Part shown: piece after piece, positions 7,825 to 16,243 of the stretch
Position numbering within the stretch: the first letter of the stretch is position 1
Layout: each line of letters starts with the position of its first letter
Assembly (NCBI GenBank): GCA_009841225.1
Contig: VXMF01000043.1
Location: forward strand, 1 to 37,008
Reading direction: 5' to 3'
DNA length: 37,008 nucleotides
From: Terriglobia bacterium
GTDB taxonomy: Bacteria; Acidobacteriota; Terriglobia; Bryobacterales; UBA6623
Position numbers and translations under genes: made by a program
The notes under the pieces: model-generated
The model's database searches: none
What the model saw: only the letters and a program-made list of their open reading frames with translations
What the model was told of the DNA's origin: nothing

Positions 7825-9273
7825 ATGGACGACTTCAAGCAACTCACCGTCGATTCAATCCGGGCCGGGCTGCGGGCAAAGCGATTCAGCGCGCGCGAGC
7901 TGGCGCAAGAAGCCCTGCGCGTAGGCGAAGCCGAGAACCGCGCCTCGGGGGTGTACCTCGGCCTCACCCCCGAGCGTGCTCTGGCAGCCGCTGACAGGGT
8001 CGACGCCGAGCTTGCAGCCGGAGCGGAGACCGGTCCCTTGGCAGGCGTGCCGCTCGCAGTCAAGGACGTGATCATGACCCGGGGCGAGAAGACCACTTGC
8101 GCGTCGCGCGCCTTGGAGCACTTCGTGGCACCGTACGATGCCACCGCGGTAGAGCGGGTAGAACGAGCCGGGGCCGTGATCGTCGGCAAGACGAACTGCG
8201 ACGAGTTCGCGATGGGCTCGTCGAACGAGAACTCGGCATTCTTCCCGGTGCGCAATCCGGCTGCGCCGGATCGGGTCCCGGGAGGGTCGAGCGGCGGGTC
8301 GGCCGCCGCTGTCGCGGGTGGCTACGCGCCGATCTCGCTCGGCTCCGACACGGGCGGTTCGATCCGCCAGCCGGCATCGTTCTGCGGAGCCGTAGGCATC
8401 ATGCCCACCTACGGCCGGGTGTCGCGCTACGGCTTGGTGGCGTTCGCAAGCTCGCTGGACCACATCGGCCCGTTTTCCCGGACAGTCAAGGACTCGGCCC
8501 TGCTGCTGGGGACCATCGCGGGCCCCGACCCCATGGATTCGACGGCGGCCAGCGCACCGGTACCCGATTACGCAAGCGAGCTGAACGCGCAGGTGCGGGG
8601 GCTCAAGATCGGAATTCCGAAGGAATACTACGGCGAGGGCCTCGAGAGCGCGGTCGGGGCCAAGGTGCAGGCCGGCGTGGACCTGCTGCGAGGCCTCGGC
8701 TGCGAGCCTGTCGAAATCAGCCTGCCCCACACGCCCTACGCCATCGCGAGCTACTACCTGATCTGCACGGCGGAGGCGAGTTCCAACCTGGCGCGCTACG
8801 ACGGCGTGCGCTACTCGCGCCGTTCCGAAAGCTCCGGCACGCTCCGCGACATGTACCGCAACTCCCGGGCCGAGGCCTTTGGTCCGGAGGTGACGCGCCG
8901 GATCATTCTCGGCACGTACGTGCTGAGTTCCGGCTACTACGACGCCTACTACCGCAAGGCGCAGGAAGTTCGCGCGCTGATCGCGCGGGATTTTGCCGAG
9001 GCGTTTGGGGCAGTCGACGCGATCGTCACGCCCGTGTCACCGTTTCCCGCATTCAAGCTCGGAGAGAAGACCAGCGACCCGCTGCAAATGTACCTGTCGG
9101 ACATCTATACCATCACGGGCAGCCTGGCAGGCATCGCCGGGATGAGCGTGCCCTGCGGCAACACCCCGGAAGGGCTGCCGGTCGGCATGCAGATCCTGAC
9201 CAACCACTTCCGGGAGCAGACGATGCTGAATCTCGGCCATGCATTCGAGCAGGCCGGGGGATTCGAAGGGTAG
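7825..9273 (+). CDS. gatA: Asp-tRNA(Asn)/Glu-tRNA(Gln) amidotransferase subunit A
   Basis: A 482-residue amidase-signature protein. The Ser-cisSer-Lys triad is visible as Lys80 (PLAVKD), Ser155 (GGSSGGS) and Ser179 (GSDTGGSIRQPASF). GatA hydrolyses glutamine and channels ammonia to GatB for transamidation of mischarged tRNA. Typical GatA landmarks follow, including PTYGRVSRYGLVAFASSLDHIGP and YDGVRYS, and a C-terminal GLPVGMQI segment, so it is GatA rather than a generic amidase. I chose the ATG at 7825, 8 nt after the gatC stop; the frame is open further upstream inside gatC. Confidence 0.96.
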   Translation: MDDFKQLTVDSIRAGLRAKRFSARELAQEALRVGEAENRASGVYLGLTPERALAAADRVDAELAAGAETGPLAGVPLAVKDVIMTRGEKTTCASRALEHFVAPYDATAVERVERAGAVIVGKTNCDEFAMGSSNENSAFFPVRNPAAPDRVPGGSSGGSAAAVAGGYAPISLGSDTGGSIRQPASFCGAVGIMPTYGRVSRYGLVAFASSLDHIGPFSRTVKDSALLLGTIAGPDPMDSTAASAPVPDYASELNAQVRGLKIGIPKEYYGEGLESAVGAKVQAGVDLLRGLGCEPVEISLPHTPYAIASYYLICTAEASSNLARYDGVRYSRRSESSGTLRDMYRNSRAEAFGPEVTRRIILGTYVLSSGYYDAYYRKAQEVRALIARDFAEAFGAVDAIVTPVSPFPAFKLGEKTSDPLQMYLSDIYTITGSLAGIAGMSVPCGNTPEGLPVGMQILTNHFREQTMLNLGHAFEQAGGFEG

Positions 9274-9463
9274 GGCAAGGCTGAGGGCCCGTCCGAGATC
9301 GCAAGCGGAGTGGGATCTTCCACCGCGGATTCGTGTCAGCTCCAAGGCATGAAGCGAGTGACGCCCCAATCCGGCACCGGCCGGCCGGCGCTGCGGCGCG
9401 GCGAGATGCCGTCGGATGTCCCGGCAGCGCCAGCGCTCCCCGCAGCCGCCCGCCATATAGGTA

Positions 9464-9492
9464 CTGTCAAACGTCCCGGCAAGGCTTATGAT
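9464..9492 (+). promoter_or_regulatory. Putative promoter of the hydrolase-rsmI pair
   Basis: CTGTCA at 9464-9469 (4/6 match to the -35 consensus), a 17-bp spacer, then TATGAT at 9487-9492 (5/6 match to the -10 consensus). Its position 27 nt before the ATG at 9520 leaves room for the AGGAGG ribosome binding site at 9509-9514. The rest of 9274-9463 shows no gene. Confidence 0.45.
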
Positions 9493-9519
9493 TGGCCCAA
9501 GCGCGCCTAGGAGGCCCAC

Positions 9520-10317
9520 ATGCACCATCAGGTTCTGATCCGAGTTCTTTCGGCTGCGGCAGCCATCTCTCTCGTAGCGAGCGCGCAGGGGCAAGAGGAC
9601 TCTGGAGCGGCGGCTTGGATTGACAACTTCGAGCCTCACGCCGACGAGGAGATGCCCTACCGCCTCATGCGGCCGATCACAGTCGTTGACGGCAAGCTCT
9701 ATCCGGTCATCGTGTCGTTGCACGGCGGCGCCGGCAGAGGCACGGACAACCGCAGACAGCTGCGGGTCTGGAACCGGCTGCTAGCCGACGACGCGACGCG
9801 GAAGCAATACCCGAGCTACGTGCTTGCCCCGCAGTCCACCCGACTTTGGGATGGCGTGCACTTGGAGAAGATCAAGGCGATCGTAGCCTCGCTGCCTGCC
9901 GCCGATCCAGACAGGGTTTACGTCCTGGGGCATTCGATGGGCGGACACGGATCGTTTGTCCTGCTGCAGCTCGATCCCGGATACTTCGCGGCGGCGGCCC
10001 CTTCGGCAGGGACTGGTCGCGGCCAAGACGAGGAGTTTATCGACGCATCCCTGATCAAGGACGTGCCAATCTGGGCGTTTCACGGGGATGGCGACACCGT
10101 CGCCCCGTACGAACGTGCGGAGAAGCTGTTCGCCACGATGACGCAACTCGGCGGCAACTTCAAGCTGACAACGTGGGTTGGAGATGCCCACAGCGTGGGG
10201 GCAAAGCTGGTCTCCGGCGGCGACAACGGCAGCACCAAGTGCGCCAGCGACCGCTGCGACGCAGAGCCCGAGATGTTGCAGTGGCTCTTCTCTCACTCGC
10301 TGTCGGCAAGGCCGTGA
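9520..10317 (+). CDS. Secreted alpha/beta hydrolase (esterase / PHB-depolymerase-like)
   Basis: A 265-residue protein with a cleavable signal peptide (residues 1-24, ending SAQG). It then has an alpha/beta hydrolase core: the oxyanion strand VIVSLHGGAGRGTD near 63-76, nucleophile elbow GHSMGG with Ser139, acid Asp192 in HGDGDTVAPY, and His224 in GDAHSVG. The order and spacing suit the phospholipase/carboxylesterase and PHB-depolymerase-like group acting in the periplasm or outside the cell. A C-terminal insertion holds two Cys (241 and 246) that could pair. The start is set by a clear AGGAGG at 9509-9514. The stop overlaps the rsmI GTG start (GTGA), so a secreted enzyme gene is translationally coupled to an rRNA methylase gene. 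Substrate unknown. Confidence 0.85.
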   Translation: MHHQVLIRVLSAAAAISLVASAQGQEDSGAAAWIDNFEPHADEEMPYRLMRPITVVDGKLYPVIVSLHGGAGRGTDNRRQLRVWNRLLADDATRKQYPSYVLAPQSTRLWDGVHLEKIKAIVASLPAADPDRVYVLGHSMGGHGSFVLLQLDPGYFAAAAPSAGTGRGQDEEFIDASLIKDVPIWAFHGDGDTVAPYERAEKLFATMTQLGGNFKLTTWVGDAHSVGAKLVSGGDNGSTKCASDRCDAEPEMLQWLFSHSLSARP

Positions 10318-11090
10318 GCAATCCTGACGCCGGGAAGAGCGGGGAGACCGCAGCAGGTGCGATCTACTTGGTAGCCACGCCGCTGGGCAACCTAGAAGAC
10401 ATAACCCTGCGCGCGTTGCGGATCCTGGGCGAGGTCAGCCTCATCGCCTGCGAAGACACGCGCCGCACCGGCCGCCTGCTGCAGCACTTCCAGATCAGCA
10501 AGCCACTGGTGAGCTGCCATGACCACAACGAGGCCCGGCGAGCGGCCGAATTGGCCGAGCGCGCGGCAGCCGGCGAATCCATCGCGCTGGTCAGCGACGC
10601 GGGCACGCCCCTGATCGCGGATCCGGGTTTTCGGGTAGTGCGGGCCGCCATCGATCGCGGGGTCCGGGTAGTGCCCGTTCCTGGCCCAAGCGCCGCCGTC
10701 GCAGCGCTGTCCGTCTCGGGCCTGCCCTCTCACGACTTCGCGTTCAAGGGCTTTCTGCCAGCGAAGAGCGCAAAGCGCAGGGCGGCGATCCGATCGCTAG
10801 AACGATCCGACAGCTCGACCGTCTTCTACGAAGCACCGCATCGCATCCTCGCGGCGGTGGCCGACACGTGCGAGCTGCTGGGCGGCTCCCGCAGGATCGC
10901 CATTGCTCGGGAGCTGACGAAGCTGCACGAGGAAGTCCTGCGCGGGCCGGCTGACTCCGTTCTCGAGGCGCTTTCGGCCCGGCCGTCACAAAAGGGCGAA
11001 TTCGTGCTGGTCATCGGGCCCCGCGACGATAGCGGGACCCCCAGCAGCCGCACCACCAAGGCGCCCCCTCCCCCGGCCGCGGCGGCGTAG
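10314..11090 (+). CDS. rsmI: 16S rRNA (cytidine-1402-2'-O)-methyltransferase
   Basis: A 258-residue tetrapyrrole-methylase-fold protein with all RsmI landmarks: IYLVATPLGNLEDITLRAL near the N-terminus, EDTRRTGRLLQHF, LVSDAGTPLIADPGF, VPVPGPSAAVAALSVSGLP, and FYEAPHRI. RsmI methylates the ribose of C1402 in the decoding centre of 16S rRNA using SAM. I chose the GTG at 10314, which overlaps the hydrolase stop by 4 nt, because the domain begins about 16 residues later and the frame upstream lies inside the hydrolase. It is a little shorter than E. coli RsmI, with a low-complexity Pro/Ala tail. Confidence 0.94.
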   Translation: MSNPDAGKSGETAAGAIYLVATPLGNLEDITLRALRILGEVSLIACEDTRRTGRLLQHFQISKPLVSCHDHNEARRAAELAERAAAGESIALVSDAGTPLIADPGFRVVRAAIDRGVRVVPVPGPSAAVAALSVSGLPSHDFAFKGFLPAKSAKRRAAIRSLERSDSSTVFYEAPHRILAAVADTCELLGGSRRIAIARELTKLHEEVLRGPADSVLEALSARPSQKGEFVLVIGPRDDSGTPSSRTTKAPPPPAAAA

Positions 11091-11238
11091 CATCGCTGGG
11101 CCGGTCGATCGGCTGGCCCGGCTTCGGCAGCGCGCCAGCGGACTTGCGCGAACAGTTCGATCTTTCCGGGTTGCCTTCAAGCCCTTGCAAACTCGCCTCC
11201 GCTGGTGCGAAACTCTGGATGCAATCAGGCAGGATCAC

Positions 11239-12240
11239 ATGAGTAGCCTTCGCTCCGCCGCGCACCGCGGCTTGTTGCTGCCCGTACTGGCGGCTTGGCT
11301 GTCGGCGGCACCCCTCGCCGCTCAGTCCGCTGCGGCCGAGCCGGGGCCCGCGACCGGAGATCAGGGAAGCCAAGATGCATGGGAGATGCCGCGCACTGCG
11401 TGGGGTGATCCCGACCTGCGCGGAACTTGGTCCTACGCCTCGCTCACGCCGCTCGAGCGGCCGGGCCAGTTTCGCGACACGGAGTTCTTTACCCCGGAAC
11501 AGGCCAGCGCCCGCAACGAGGCGGCCCATGCGGAGCGCCCGCATGTTCCCGGAGTGATCGGTTCCTACAACGCGCACTGGTTCGACAAGGGGCGCGTGGA
11601 CCCAAGTTCGCGGACGTCGCTGATCGTCGATCCGCCGAACGGACGGCTGCCCCCGCTAACGCCGGAGGGAAAGGCGCGGGTCAAGGCCAAGTCGGAGCGC
11701 TTTAGCGGGCGGCCGGACTCGTGGCTCAACTTCAAGGCCTGGACTCGTTGCATCACCTACCACGGCGTACCGCCGGTGTCCACCGGCTACAACAACACCT
11801 ATTTGATCGTCCAAACGCCGGACTACGTGGCAATCTTGGTAGAGAACATCCACGACGTGCGCATCATCCCGCTCGACGGGCGGCCGCGCCTCGACGAAAG
11901 CATTCGCCAGTGGAACGGGGATTCACGCGGTCGCTGGGAGGGCGACACGCTGGTGGTGGAGACTGGCAACTTCAGCGACAAGACGGAACATCGGTTCCCG
12001 TCGTCGAAGAACCTGCGAGCGGTGGAACGCTTCACGCGGGTCGCCGAAGACACGATCCTCAACGAATTCAGCATCGACGATCCTGAAACCTACACGCAGC
12101 CTTGGAGCGCCGAGCGATCCATGCCGCGCCTGACCGACTACAAGATCTACGAGTACGCATGCCACGAGGGCAACTACTCGATGGTGAACGCTCTAAGCGG
12201 CGCCCGGGCGCAGGACAGAGCGGATGCGCGCGCGGAGTGA
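11239..12240 (+). CDS. Exported protein of unknown function (WEGDTLVVET family)
   Basis: A 333-residue protein with a signal peptide (residues 1-28, ending LAAQS). I recall similar secreted proteins as common in Acidobacteriota and other environmental bacteria; no function is known to me. Conserved-looking blocks are GDPDLRGTWSYASLTPLERP, the segment SLIVDPPNGRLPPLTPEG, CITYHGVPPVSTGYNNTYLI, then DVRIIPLDGRP, WNGDSRGRWEGDTLVVETGNF, VERFTRVAEDTI and YEYACHEGNYSMVNALSGAR near the C-terminus. The beta-rich pattern suggests a lipocalin-like or small barrel fold, which is only inference. The start at 11239 is preceded by AGGA at about 5 nt. It appears to be monocistronic. Confidence 0.85.
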   Translation: MSSLRSAAHRGLLLPVLAAWLSAAPLAAQSAAAEPGPATGDQGSQDAWEMPRTAWGDPDLRGTWSYASLTPLERPGQFRDTEFFTPEQASARNEAAHAERPHVPGVIGSYNAHWFDKGRVDPSSRTSLIVDPPNGRLPPLTPEGKARVKAKSERFSGRPDSWLNFKAWTRCITYHGVPPVSTGYNNTYLIVQTPDYVAILVENIHDVRIIPLDGRPRLDESIRQWNGDSRGRWEGDTLVVETGNFSDKTEHRFPSSKNLRAVERFTRVAEDTILNEFSIDDPETYTQPWSAERSMPRLTDYKIYEYACHEGNYSMVNALSGARAQDRADARAE

Positions 12241-12391
12241 TGCCCCGCCCCAGCGCCGCGCAGGCGCAGCCTGATTCTTGAAGAAGGGGTCTGGGCCGAT
12301 CACGAGCCGATCCGCCTCCCGGCGACAGCCGGCATGACGCCCGCGGCCCGTGCCGGAAGCGAGAGCGGCTCATGCGACCATGGAAACAACT

Positions 12392-12814
12392 ATGAAGCTC
12401 GACACTTATCTCAAATTCGACGGCAACTGCCGCGAGGCCTTCGAGTTCTATCGCTCGGCCCTCGGGGGCGAATTCCAGATAGTCCAGACGTTCCGGGACG
12501 GCCCGCCGGACATGGGCGTGTCCGAGGAATATCTGGATCGCATCATGCACGTCTCGCTGCCGGTCGGCTCCAGCGTCCTGATGGGCAGCGACACCGCCCC
12601 GCCCTTCGGGCCGCCCGCCGTGATCGGCAACAACTTTTCCATCACTCTCCACGCGGGCAGCCGGGAAGAGGCCGACAGCACGTTCGCGAAACTATCGGAA
12701 GGCGGATCGGTGACGATGCCCTTGCAGGACACGTTCTGGGGCGCGTACTTCGGATCTCTCACCGACAGGTTCGGCGTGAATTGGCAAGTCCACCACGATC
12801 AGCCCGGAAGCTGA
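12392..12814 (+). CDS. VOC superfamily protein, PhnB/YjdN-like
   Basis: A 140-residue protein of the glyoxalase/bleomycin-resistance (VOC) superfamily. It opens with YLKFDGNCREAFEFYRSALGGEF and ends with TFWGAYFGSLTDRFGVNWQVH, which is the PhnB/YjdN-type arrangement. One protein contains two beta-alpha-beta-beta-beta halves. The family includes metal-dependent isomerases and binding proteins; no substrate can be inferred. The start is uncertain: the ATG at 12392 (MKLDTYLKF) has GGAAA upstream, and an in-frame ATG at 12380 would add four residues. It lies upstream of the efflux operon but is separated by that operon's own promoter. Confidence 0.85.
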   Translation: MKLDTYLKFDGNCREAFEFYRSALGGEFQIVQTFRDGPPDMGVSEEYLDRIMHVSLPVGSSVLMGSDTAPPFGPPAVIGNNFSITLHAGSREEADSTFAKLSEGGSVTMPLQDTFWGAYFGSLTDRFGVNWQVHHDQPGS

Positions 12815-12861
12815 TGCGGTCCGCTGTGCTAGCTGTGATCCCCCCAGCCTGACGGAGGCGC

Positions 12862-12891
12862 TTGACAGTCGCGGCGCCCTAACGATAGGAT
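12862..12891 (+). promoter_or_regulatory. Putative sigma70-type promoter of the tetR-efflux operon
   Basis: A perfect -35 TTGACA at 12862-12867, an 18-bp spacer, then TAGGAT at 12886-12891 (4/6 of the -10 consensus). Transcription would begin near 12898, in the left half of the palindromic operator. That leaves only about 18 nt before the ATG at 12916, with no Shine-Dalgarno. Confidence 0.6.
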
Positions 12892-12915
12892 TAATTCAAA
12901 CGTTTGATTGAATCC
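12888..12915 (+). promoter_or_regulatory. TetR-type operator: 28-bp imperfect palindrome
   Basis: Two 14-bp half-sites are centred between 12901 and 12902, with 12 of 14 positions complementary. The core TCAAACGTTTGA (12896-12907) is a perfect 12-bp palindrome. The site overlaps the -10 box, the predicted start of transcription and the whole leader up to the ATG. A homodimeric TetR repressor bound here would block its own operon. Autoregulation is inferred from position and symmetry. Confidence 0.65.
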
Positions 12916-13599
12916 ATGCCGAACGCAAAGGAAACCAAGGAATTGATCCTTGACACTGCCGAGAGGCTCTTCAGCGAGAAGGGCGTAGACGGCGTGTCCC
13001 TACGTTCGCTAACCGCAGCGGCGGGCGTGAACATCGCCGCGGCACACTACCACTTCGGCTCCAAGGAAGAAGTCGCCAAGGCGGTCTTCGCTCGGCGCAT
13101 CCGGCCCCTCAATCGGGAGCGCATCCGGCTTCTGGACGCATATCAGGACAGCGGGCAGCCATCCGTGGAAGAGCTGCTCACCGCCCTGTTCGCGCCGGCC
13201 CTGCGGCTGGCGCGAGAGCCCCAGCGCGGCCACGACTTCATGCGCCTGTGCGCCCGGTTCTACTCCGAGCCGGCGGAATATCTGGAGTCGGCGTTCCGCG
13301 AGGAGTTCTCGCAAGTCTTGTCCCGCTTCCACGAGGCGTTCCAGCGGGCCCTGCCCGAACTCGCCGAGGAGGAGGTTGGTCTTCGGATGCACTTCGCGAT
13401 CGGCGTGCTGGTGCACACCTTGCTCAATCCAACGAGAACCTGCCTCCCGAAACTTGGCCCCAAAGCCAGCGACAGCGACAAGGCCACGCTGGACGCCATG
13501 GTACGGTTCGTGGCCGCCGGAATGCGAAGCGCGCGCGCAACGCAGTTCCCCGCAGGCGCGGTCGCGGGACTTCGCGCTCATGCGGAGGTCGCCCAATGA
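12916..13599 (+). CDS. TetR/AcrR family transcriptional regulator of the efflux operon
   Basis: A 227-residue regulator. The N-terminal helix-turn-helix domain is clear: ILDTAERLFSEKGVDGVSLR at 11-30, then the recognition segment AAGVNIAAAHYHFGSKEEV. The rest is a helical ligand-binding and dimerisation domain with no obvious ligand signature. Together with the palindrome at 12888-12915 and the efflux genes downstream, it is most simply a repressor released by a toxic compound. The stop overlaps the start of the outer-membrane factor gene (ATGA at 13596), so regulator and pump share one mRNA. I chose the ATG at 12916; a TTG at 12904 inside the operator would add four residues and cannot be excluded. 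Confidence 0.92.
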   Translation: MPNAKETKELILDTAERLFSEKGVDGVSLRSLTAAAGVNIAAAHYHFGSKEEVAKAVFARRIRPLNRERIRLLDAYQDSGQPSVEELLTALFAPALRLAREPQRGHDFMRLCARFYSEPAEYLESAFREEFSQVLSRFHEAFQRALPELAEEEVGLRMHFAIGVLVHTLLNPTRTCLPKLGPKASDSDKATLDAMVRFVAAGMRSARATQFPAGAVAGLRAHAEVAQ

Positions 13600-15041
13600 C
13601 GCGCGCTCCGCACCTGATCGTGGCCGTCGGGGTGGCGCTGGGCGCATGCTCCAAGCCCGTGCCGATCCCAGTGCACGATCTGCGGGTGCCGGTGCCGGAC
13701 CAGTGGCATGCGGCCGAGACGACCGCCCCGGCCGCCTCCGCAAAGTGGTGGGCGTACTTCGGCGACCCGGGATTGGACGCAGCCATCGAGCGAGCCCTGG
13801 CATGCAGCGAGGACGTGCAAGCGGCGTCGGCGCGGATCCGGGCGGCGGCCGAAGACCGAGTGATCGCCGGTGCCGCCGACAGGCCTGAACTGAGCCTCGG
13901 GATCAACCGCATCCGCCAGCGGCAGAATTTTGTCGGCCTGCCATTTCCAGGCCTTGCCGACCGCGTGCTGAGCAACACGTTCAGCAATGCCGGACTATCG
14001 TTCAACGTCGCTTGGGAGGCTGACATTTGGAACCGCGTCGCGGCTGACAAGCTCGCCGCTGAGGCGAACACCCGCATGCGCGAGGCAGAACTGCTCGGCG
14101 CCCGCCTGTCCCTGAGCGCGCAGGTGGCGAAGGCTTGGTTCGCGGCGGTCGAGGCCCAGCGCCAGATCGTCATCGCCGAGCAGGTGCTGGCGAATCTGGA
14201 GACGATCGTCGAGCGGCGGCAGGTCCGCTTCGAGGCTGGCACCGGTTTGCTCACCGATGTGCGGCTCGCTGAAGCCGACGTCGCCCGGGCCCGCTCGACA
14301 TTGCGGCAGCGCCGACAGGCGCGCGACGCCTTCGTGCGCCAGACCGAGACACTGACTTGCCAATACCCTGCCGGCGAACTCTCCGTCACCGCCGAGCTGG
14401 CAGCCTTGCCGGAACAGGTGCCGGCTGGACTGCCGTCCGAACTCGTCCACCGCCGCCCGGACCTGATCGCCGCCGAACAGGCCCTGCTGGCTGCCGACGC
14501 CCGGATCGTGCAGGCCCGGGCAACCTTGCGCCCGAGCTTCGCGCTGACTTCGGCTCTGGGCACCTCGAGCAACACCTTGGCAGACTTGGTCAATCCCAAC
14601 CTGCAAATCTGGAACTACGCCTTCGGCCTAGCCCAGCCAATCTTCAACCGCGGCCGACTCAAGGCCAACGTAAGGATCACCCAAGAGCGGGCGATCGAGC
14701 AGGAAGCGCTCTACCAAGCGCGCGTCTGGACCGCCTACAGGGAGATCGAGACCGCCTTGGCGGCGGAACAGGCGCTGCGCGACCAAGAAGCCTCCCTGCG
14801 CGAGTCCCATGCCAAGACGCGCACCGCGGTCAAGCTCGCCGAGCGGCGCTACCGAGCAGCCTTGGGAGAGGTCTTCTCGGTGCTCAATCTGCGACGGGCG
14901 GCCTTGGAGAACGAGAGCGTGATGCTCGGGCTGCAGCGCACGCAAATCGACAACCGCGTGGACCTCCACCTGGCGCTGGGGGGCGGCTTTGACGGCGGCC
15001 CCGCCAAGACCGGCCCGACATCCGCGCAACCTACACCCTGA
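13596..15041 (+). CDS. Outer-membrane efflux lipoprotein, NodT/OprM family
   Basis: A 481-residue TolC-type outer-membrane factor. The lipobox LGAC puts the lipidated Cys at residue 18. Two outer-membrane efflux repeats follow; KWWAYFGDPGLDAAIERAL is the family N-terminal motif, GLPSELVHRRPDLIAAEQAL starts the second repeat, and long coiled-coil helices are rich in Ala, Arg and Gln. Trimers form the channel through the outer membrane for the RND pump encoded downstream. The start overlaps the tetR stop by 4 nt, with GGAGG at 13584-13588. The membrane-fusion gene starts 11 nt after its stop. Confidence 0.93.
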   Translation: MTRAPHLIVAVGVALGACSKPVPIPVHDLRVPVPDQWHAAETTAPAASAKWWAYFGDPGLDAAIERALACSEDVQAASARIRAAAEDRVIAGAADRPELSLGINRIRQRQNFVGLPFPGLADRVLSNTFSNAGLSFNVAWEADIWNRVAADKLAAEANTRMREAELLGARLSLSAQVAKAWFAAVEAQRQIVIAEQVLANLETIVERRQVRFEAGTGLLTDVRLAEADVARARSTLRQRRQARDAFVRQTETLTCQYPAGELSVTAELAALPEQVPAGLPSELVHRRPDLIAAEQALLAADARIVQARATLRPSFALTSALGTSSNTLADLVNPNLQIWNYAFGLAQPIFNRGRLKANVRITQERAIEQEALYQARVWTAYREIETALAAEQALRDQEASLRESHAKTRTAVKLAERRYRAALGEVFSVLNLRRAALENESVMLGLQRTQIDNRVDLHLALGGGFDGGPAKTGPTSAQPTP

Positions 15042-15052
15042 CGGACAAGCTG

Positions 15053-16243
15053 ATGATTAATCCACGAACAGCCCTGATGGGCATCCTGCCCGTCGCCATT
15101 CTCGCGCTGGGGGGCCTGATCGCCAAGGCTCTGATCGATTCGTACGAGGAACCCACGCCCCAGCCGTTGGTCGTCGAGCCGCCGCTCGTGCGCGTGATCC
15201 CGGCCGAGCCGGAATCACTGACGCTCATCGTGACCACCGAGGGCACGGTCGCGCCGCGTTCGGAGGCACAGCTGATCCCCGAGGTCTCCGGCAAGGTCGT
15301 CGAGATATCGCCGGCGCTCGTACCGGGGGGATTCTTCGCCAAGGACGAGGTGCTTCTGCAGGTAGACCCTCGCGACTACGAACTGGCGATCACGCAAGCC
15401 CTGGCCGCCGTAGAGCAGGGCAAGCTGAGGCTGGCGCTGGAGCAGCAACAGGCCGAAGTCGCCAAGAGCGAGTGGGAAGAGGCTGGCGAGGGCGAGCCGT
15501 CCCCGCTGCTGTTGCGCGAGCCGCAGATCGCCGAAGCGAAGGCCAGTCTCGTCGCGGCCGAAGCGGTGCTCGAGCAGGCCCGGGACAACTTGGAGCGCAC
15601 GGCCCTGCGGGCACCGTTCGCCGGCCGGGTGCGGTCCAAGCAAGTCGATCTCGGCCAGTTCGTGCAGCGCGGCATGAACCTAGGGCAGGTCTACCCGGTT
15701 GACGTGGCCGAGGTGCGGCTGCCGATCCCCAACGCCGAGCTGCAGTACTGCAATCTGCCTCTGGGATTTCAGGCCGCGGACTCTGCCCCATCCGGACCGA
15801 GAGTGCGCCTGACGTCGCGTTTCGGGGGCGCAGACTACGCGTGGGACGGACGGATCGTGCGGACCGAGGGCGAGATCGATGCACGCACGCGCATGATCAA
15901 TGCCATCGCGCAGGTGAATGATCCGTACGGGCGGGGGCGCGGTTCGGCGCACCCGCCGCTGGCGGTGGGGATGTTCGTCCGCGCAGAAATCCAAGGCAAG
16001 CGCGTGCGCGACATGGTGCGCTTGCCGCGCTCGGTGCTGCGCGGCGAGGACACCGTCTACGTCGTGCATGACGACGGCACGTTGCGCTTCCGGACAATCG
16101 ACGTATTCCGGAGCGAGCGCGAGACCGTATTGATCCGCGACGGGCTTGAATCCGGAGAGCGGGTCTGCACCTCCCCGCTAGAGGCCGCCGTGGACGGCAT
16201 GAAGGTGCGCATCATGGACGAAGGCTCGACGAGCGGTTCATGA
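15053..16243 (+). CDS. RND efflux periplasmic adaptor (membrane-fusion protein)
   Basis: A 396-residue HlyD/AcrA-type adaptor. It has one N-terminal membrane anchor (residues 8-27) rather than a lipobox. Barrel-sandwich and lipoyl half-motifs are seen in EGTVAPRSEAQLIPEVSGKV and LRAPFAGRVRSKQVDLGQFV, with a helical hairpin between them (about 110-185). Beta-barrel and membrane-proximal domains follow, including PLAVGMFVRAEIQGK and VYVVHDDGTLRFRTIDV. It bridges the inner-membrane pump and the outer-membrane channel. Its stop overlaps the pump start (ATGA at 16240). The substrate is not predictable from the adaptor. Confidence 0.94.
   Translation: MINPRTALMGILPVAILALGGLIAKALIDSYEEPTPQPLVVEPPLVRVIPAEPESLTLIVTTEGTVAPRSEAQLIPEVSGKVVEISPALVPGGFFAKDEVLLQVDPRDYELAITQALAAVEQGKLRLALEQQQAEVAKSEWEEAGEGEPSPLLLREPQIAEAKASLVAAEAVLEQARDNLERTALRAPFAGRVRSKQVDLGQFVQRGMNLGQVYPVDVAEVRLPIPNAELQYCNLPLGFQAADSAPSGPRVRLTSRFGGADYAWDGRIVRTEGEIDARTRMINAIAQVNDPYGRGRGSAHPPLAVGMFVRAEIQGKRVRDMVRLPRSVLRGEDTVYVVHDDGTLRFRTIDVFRSERETVLIRDGLESGERVCTSPLEAAVDGMKVRIMDEGSTSGS

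Noticed and set aside
9310..9510. Small forward frame of 66 codons between gatA and the hydrolase
   Set aside because: There is no ribosome binding site or family resemblance, and a promoter-like pair lies inside it.
13009..14599. Reverse open frames across the tetR and outer-membrane factor genes
   Set aside because: They are antisense to two clearly recognised genes, and their translations are low-complexity Arg/Ser/Ala-rich.
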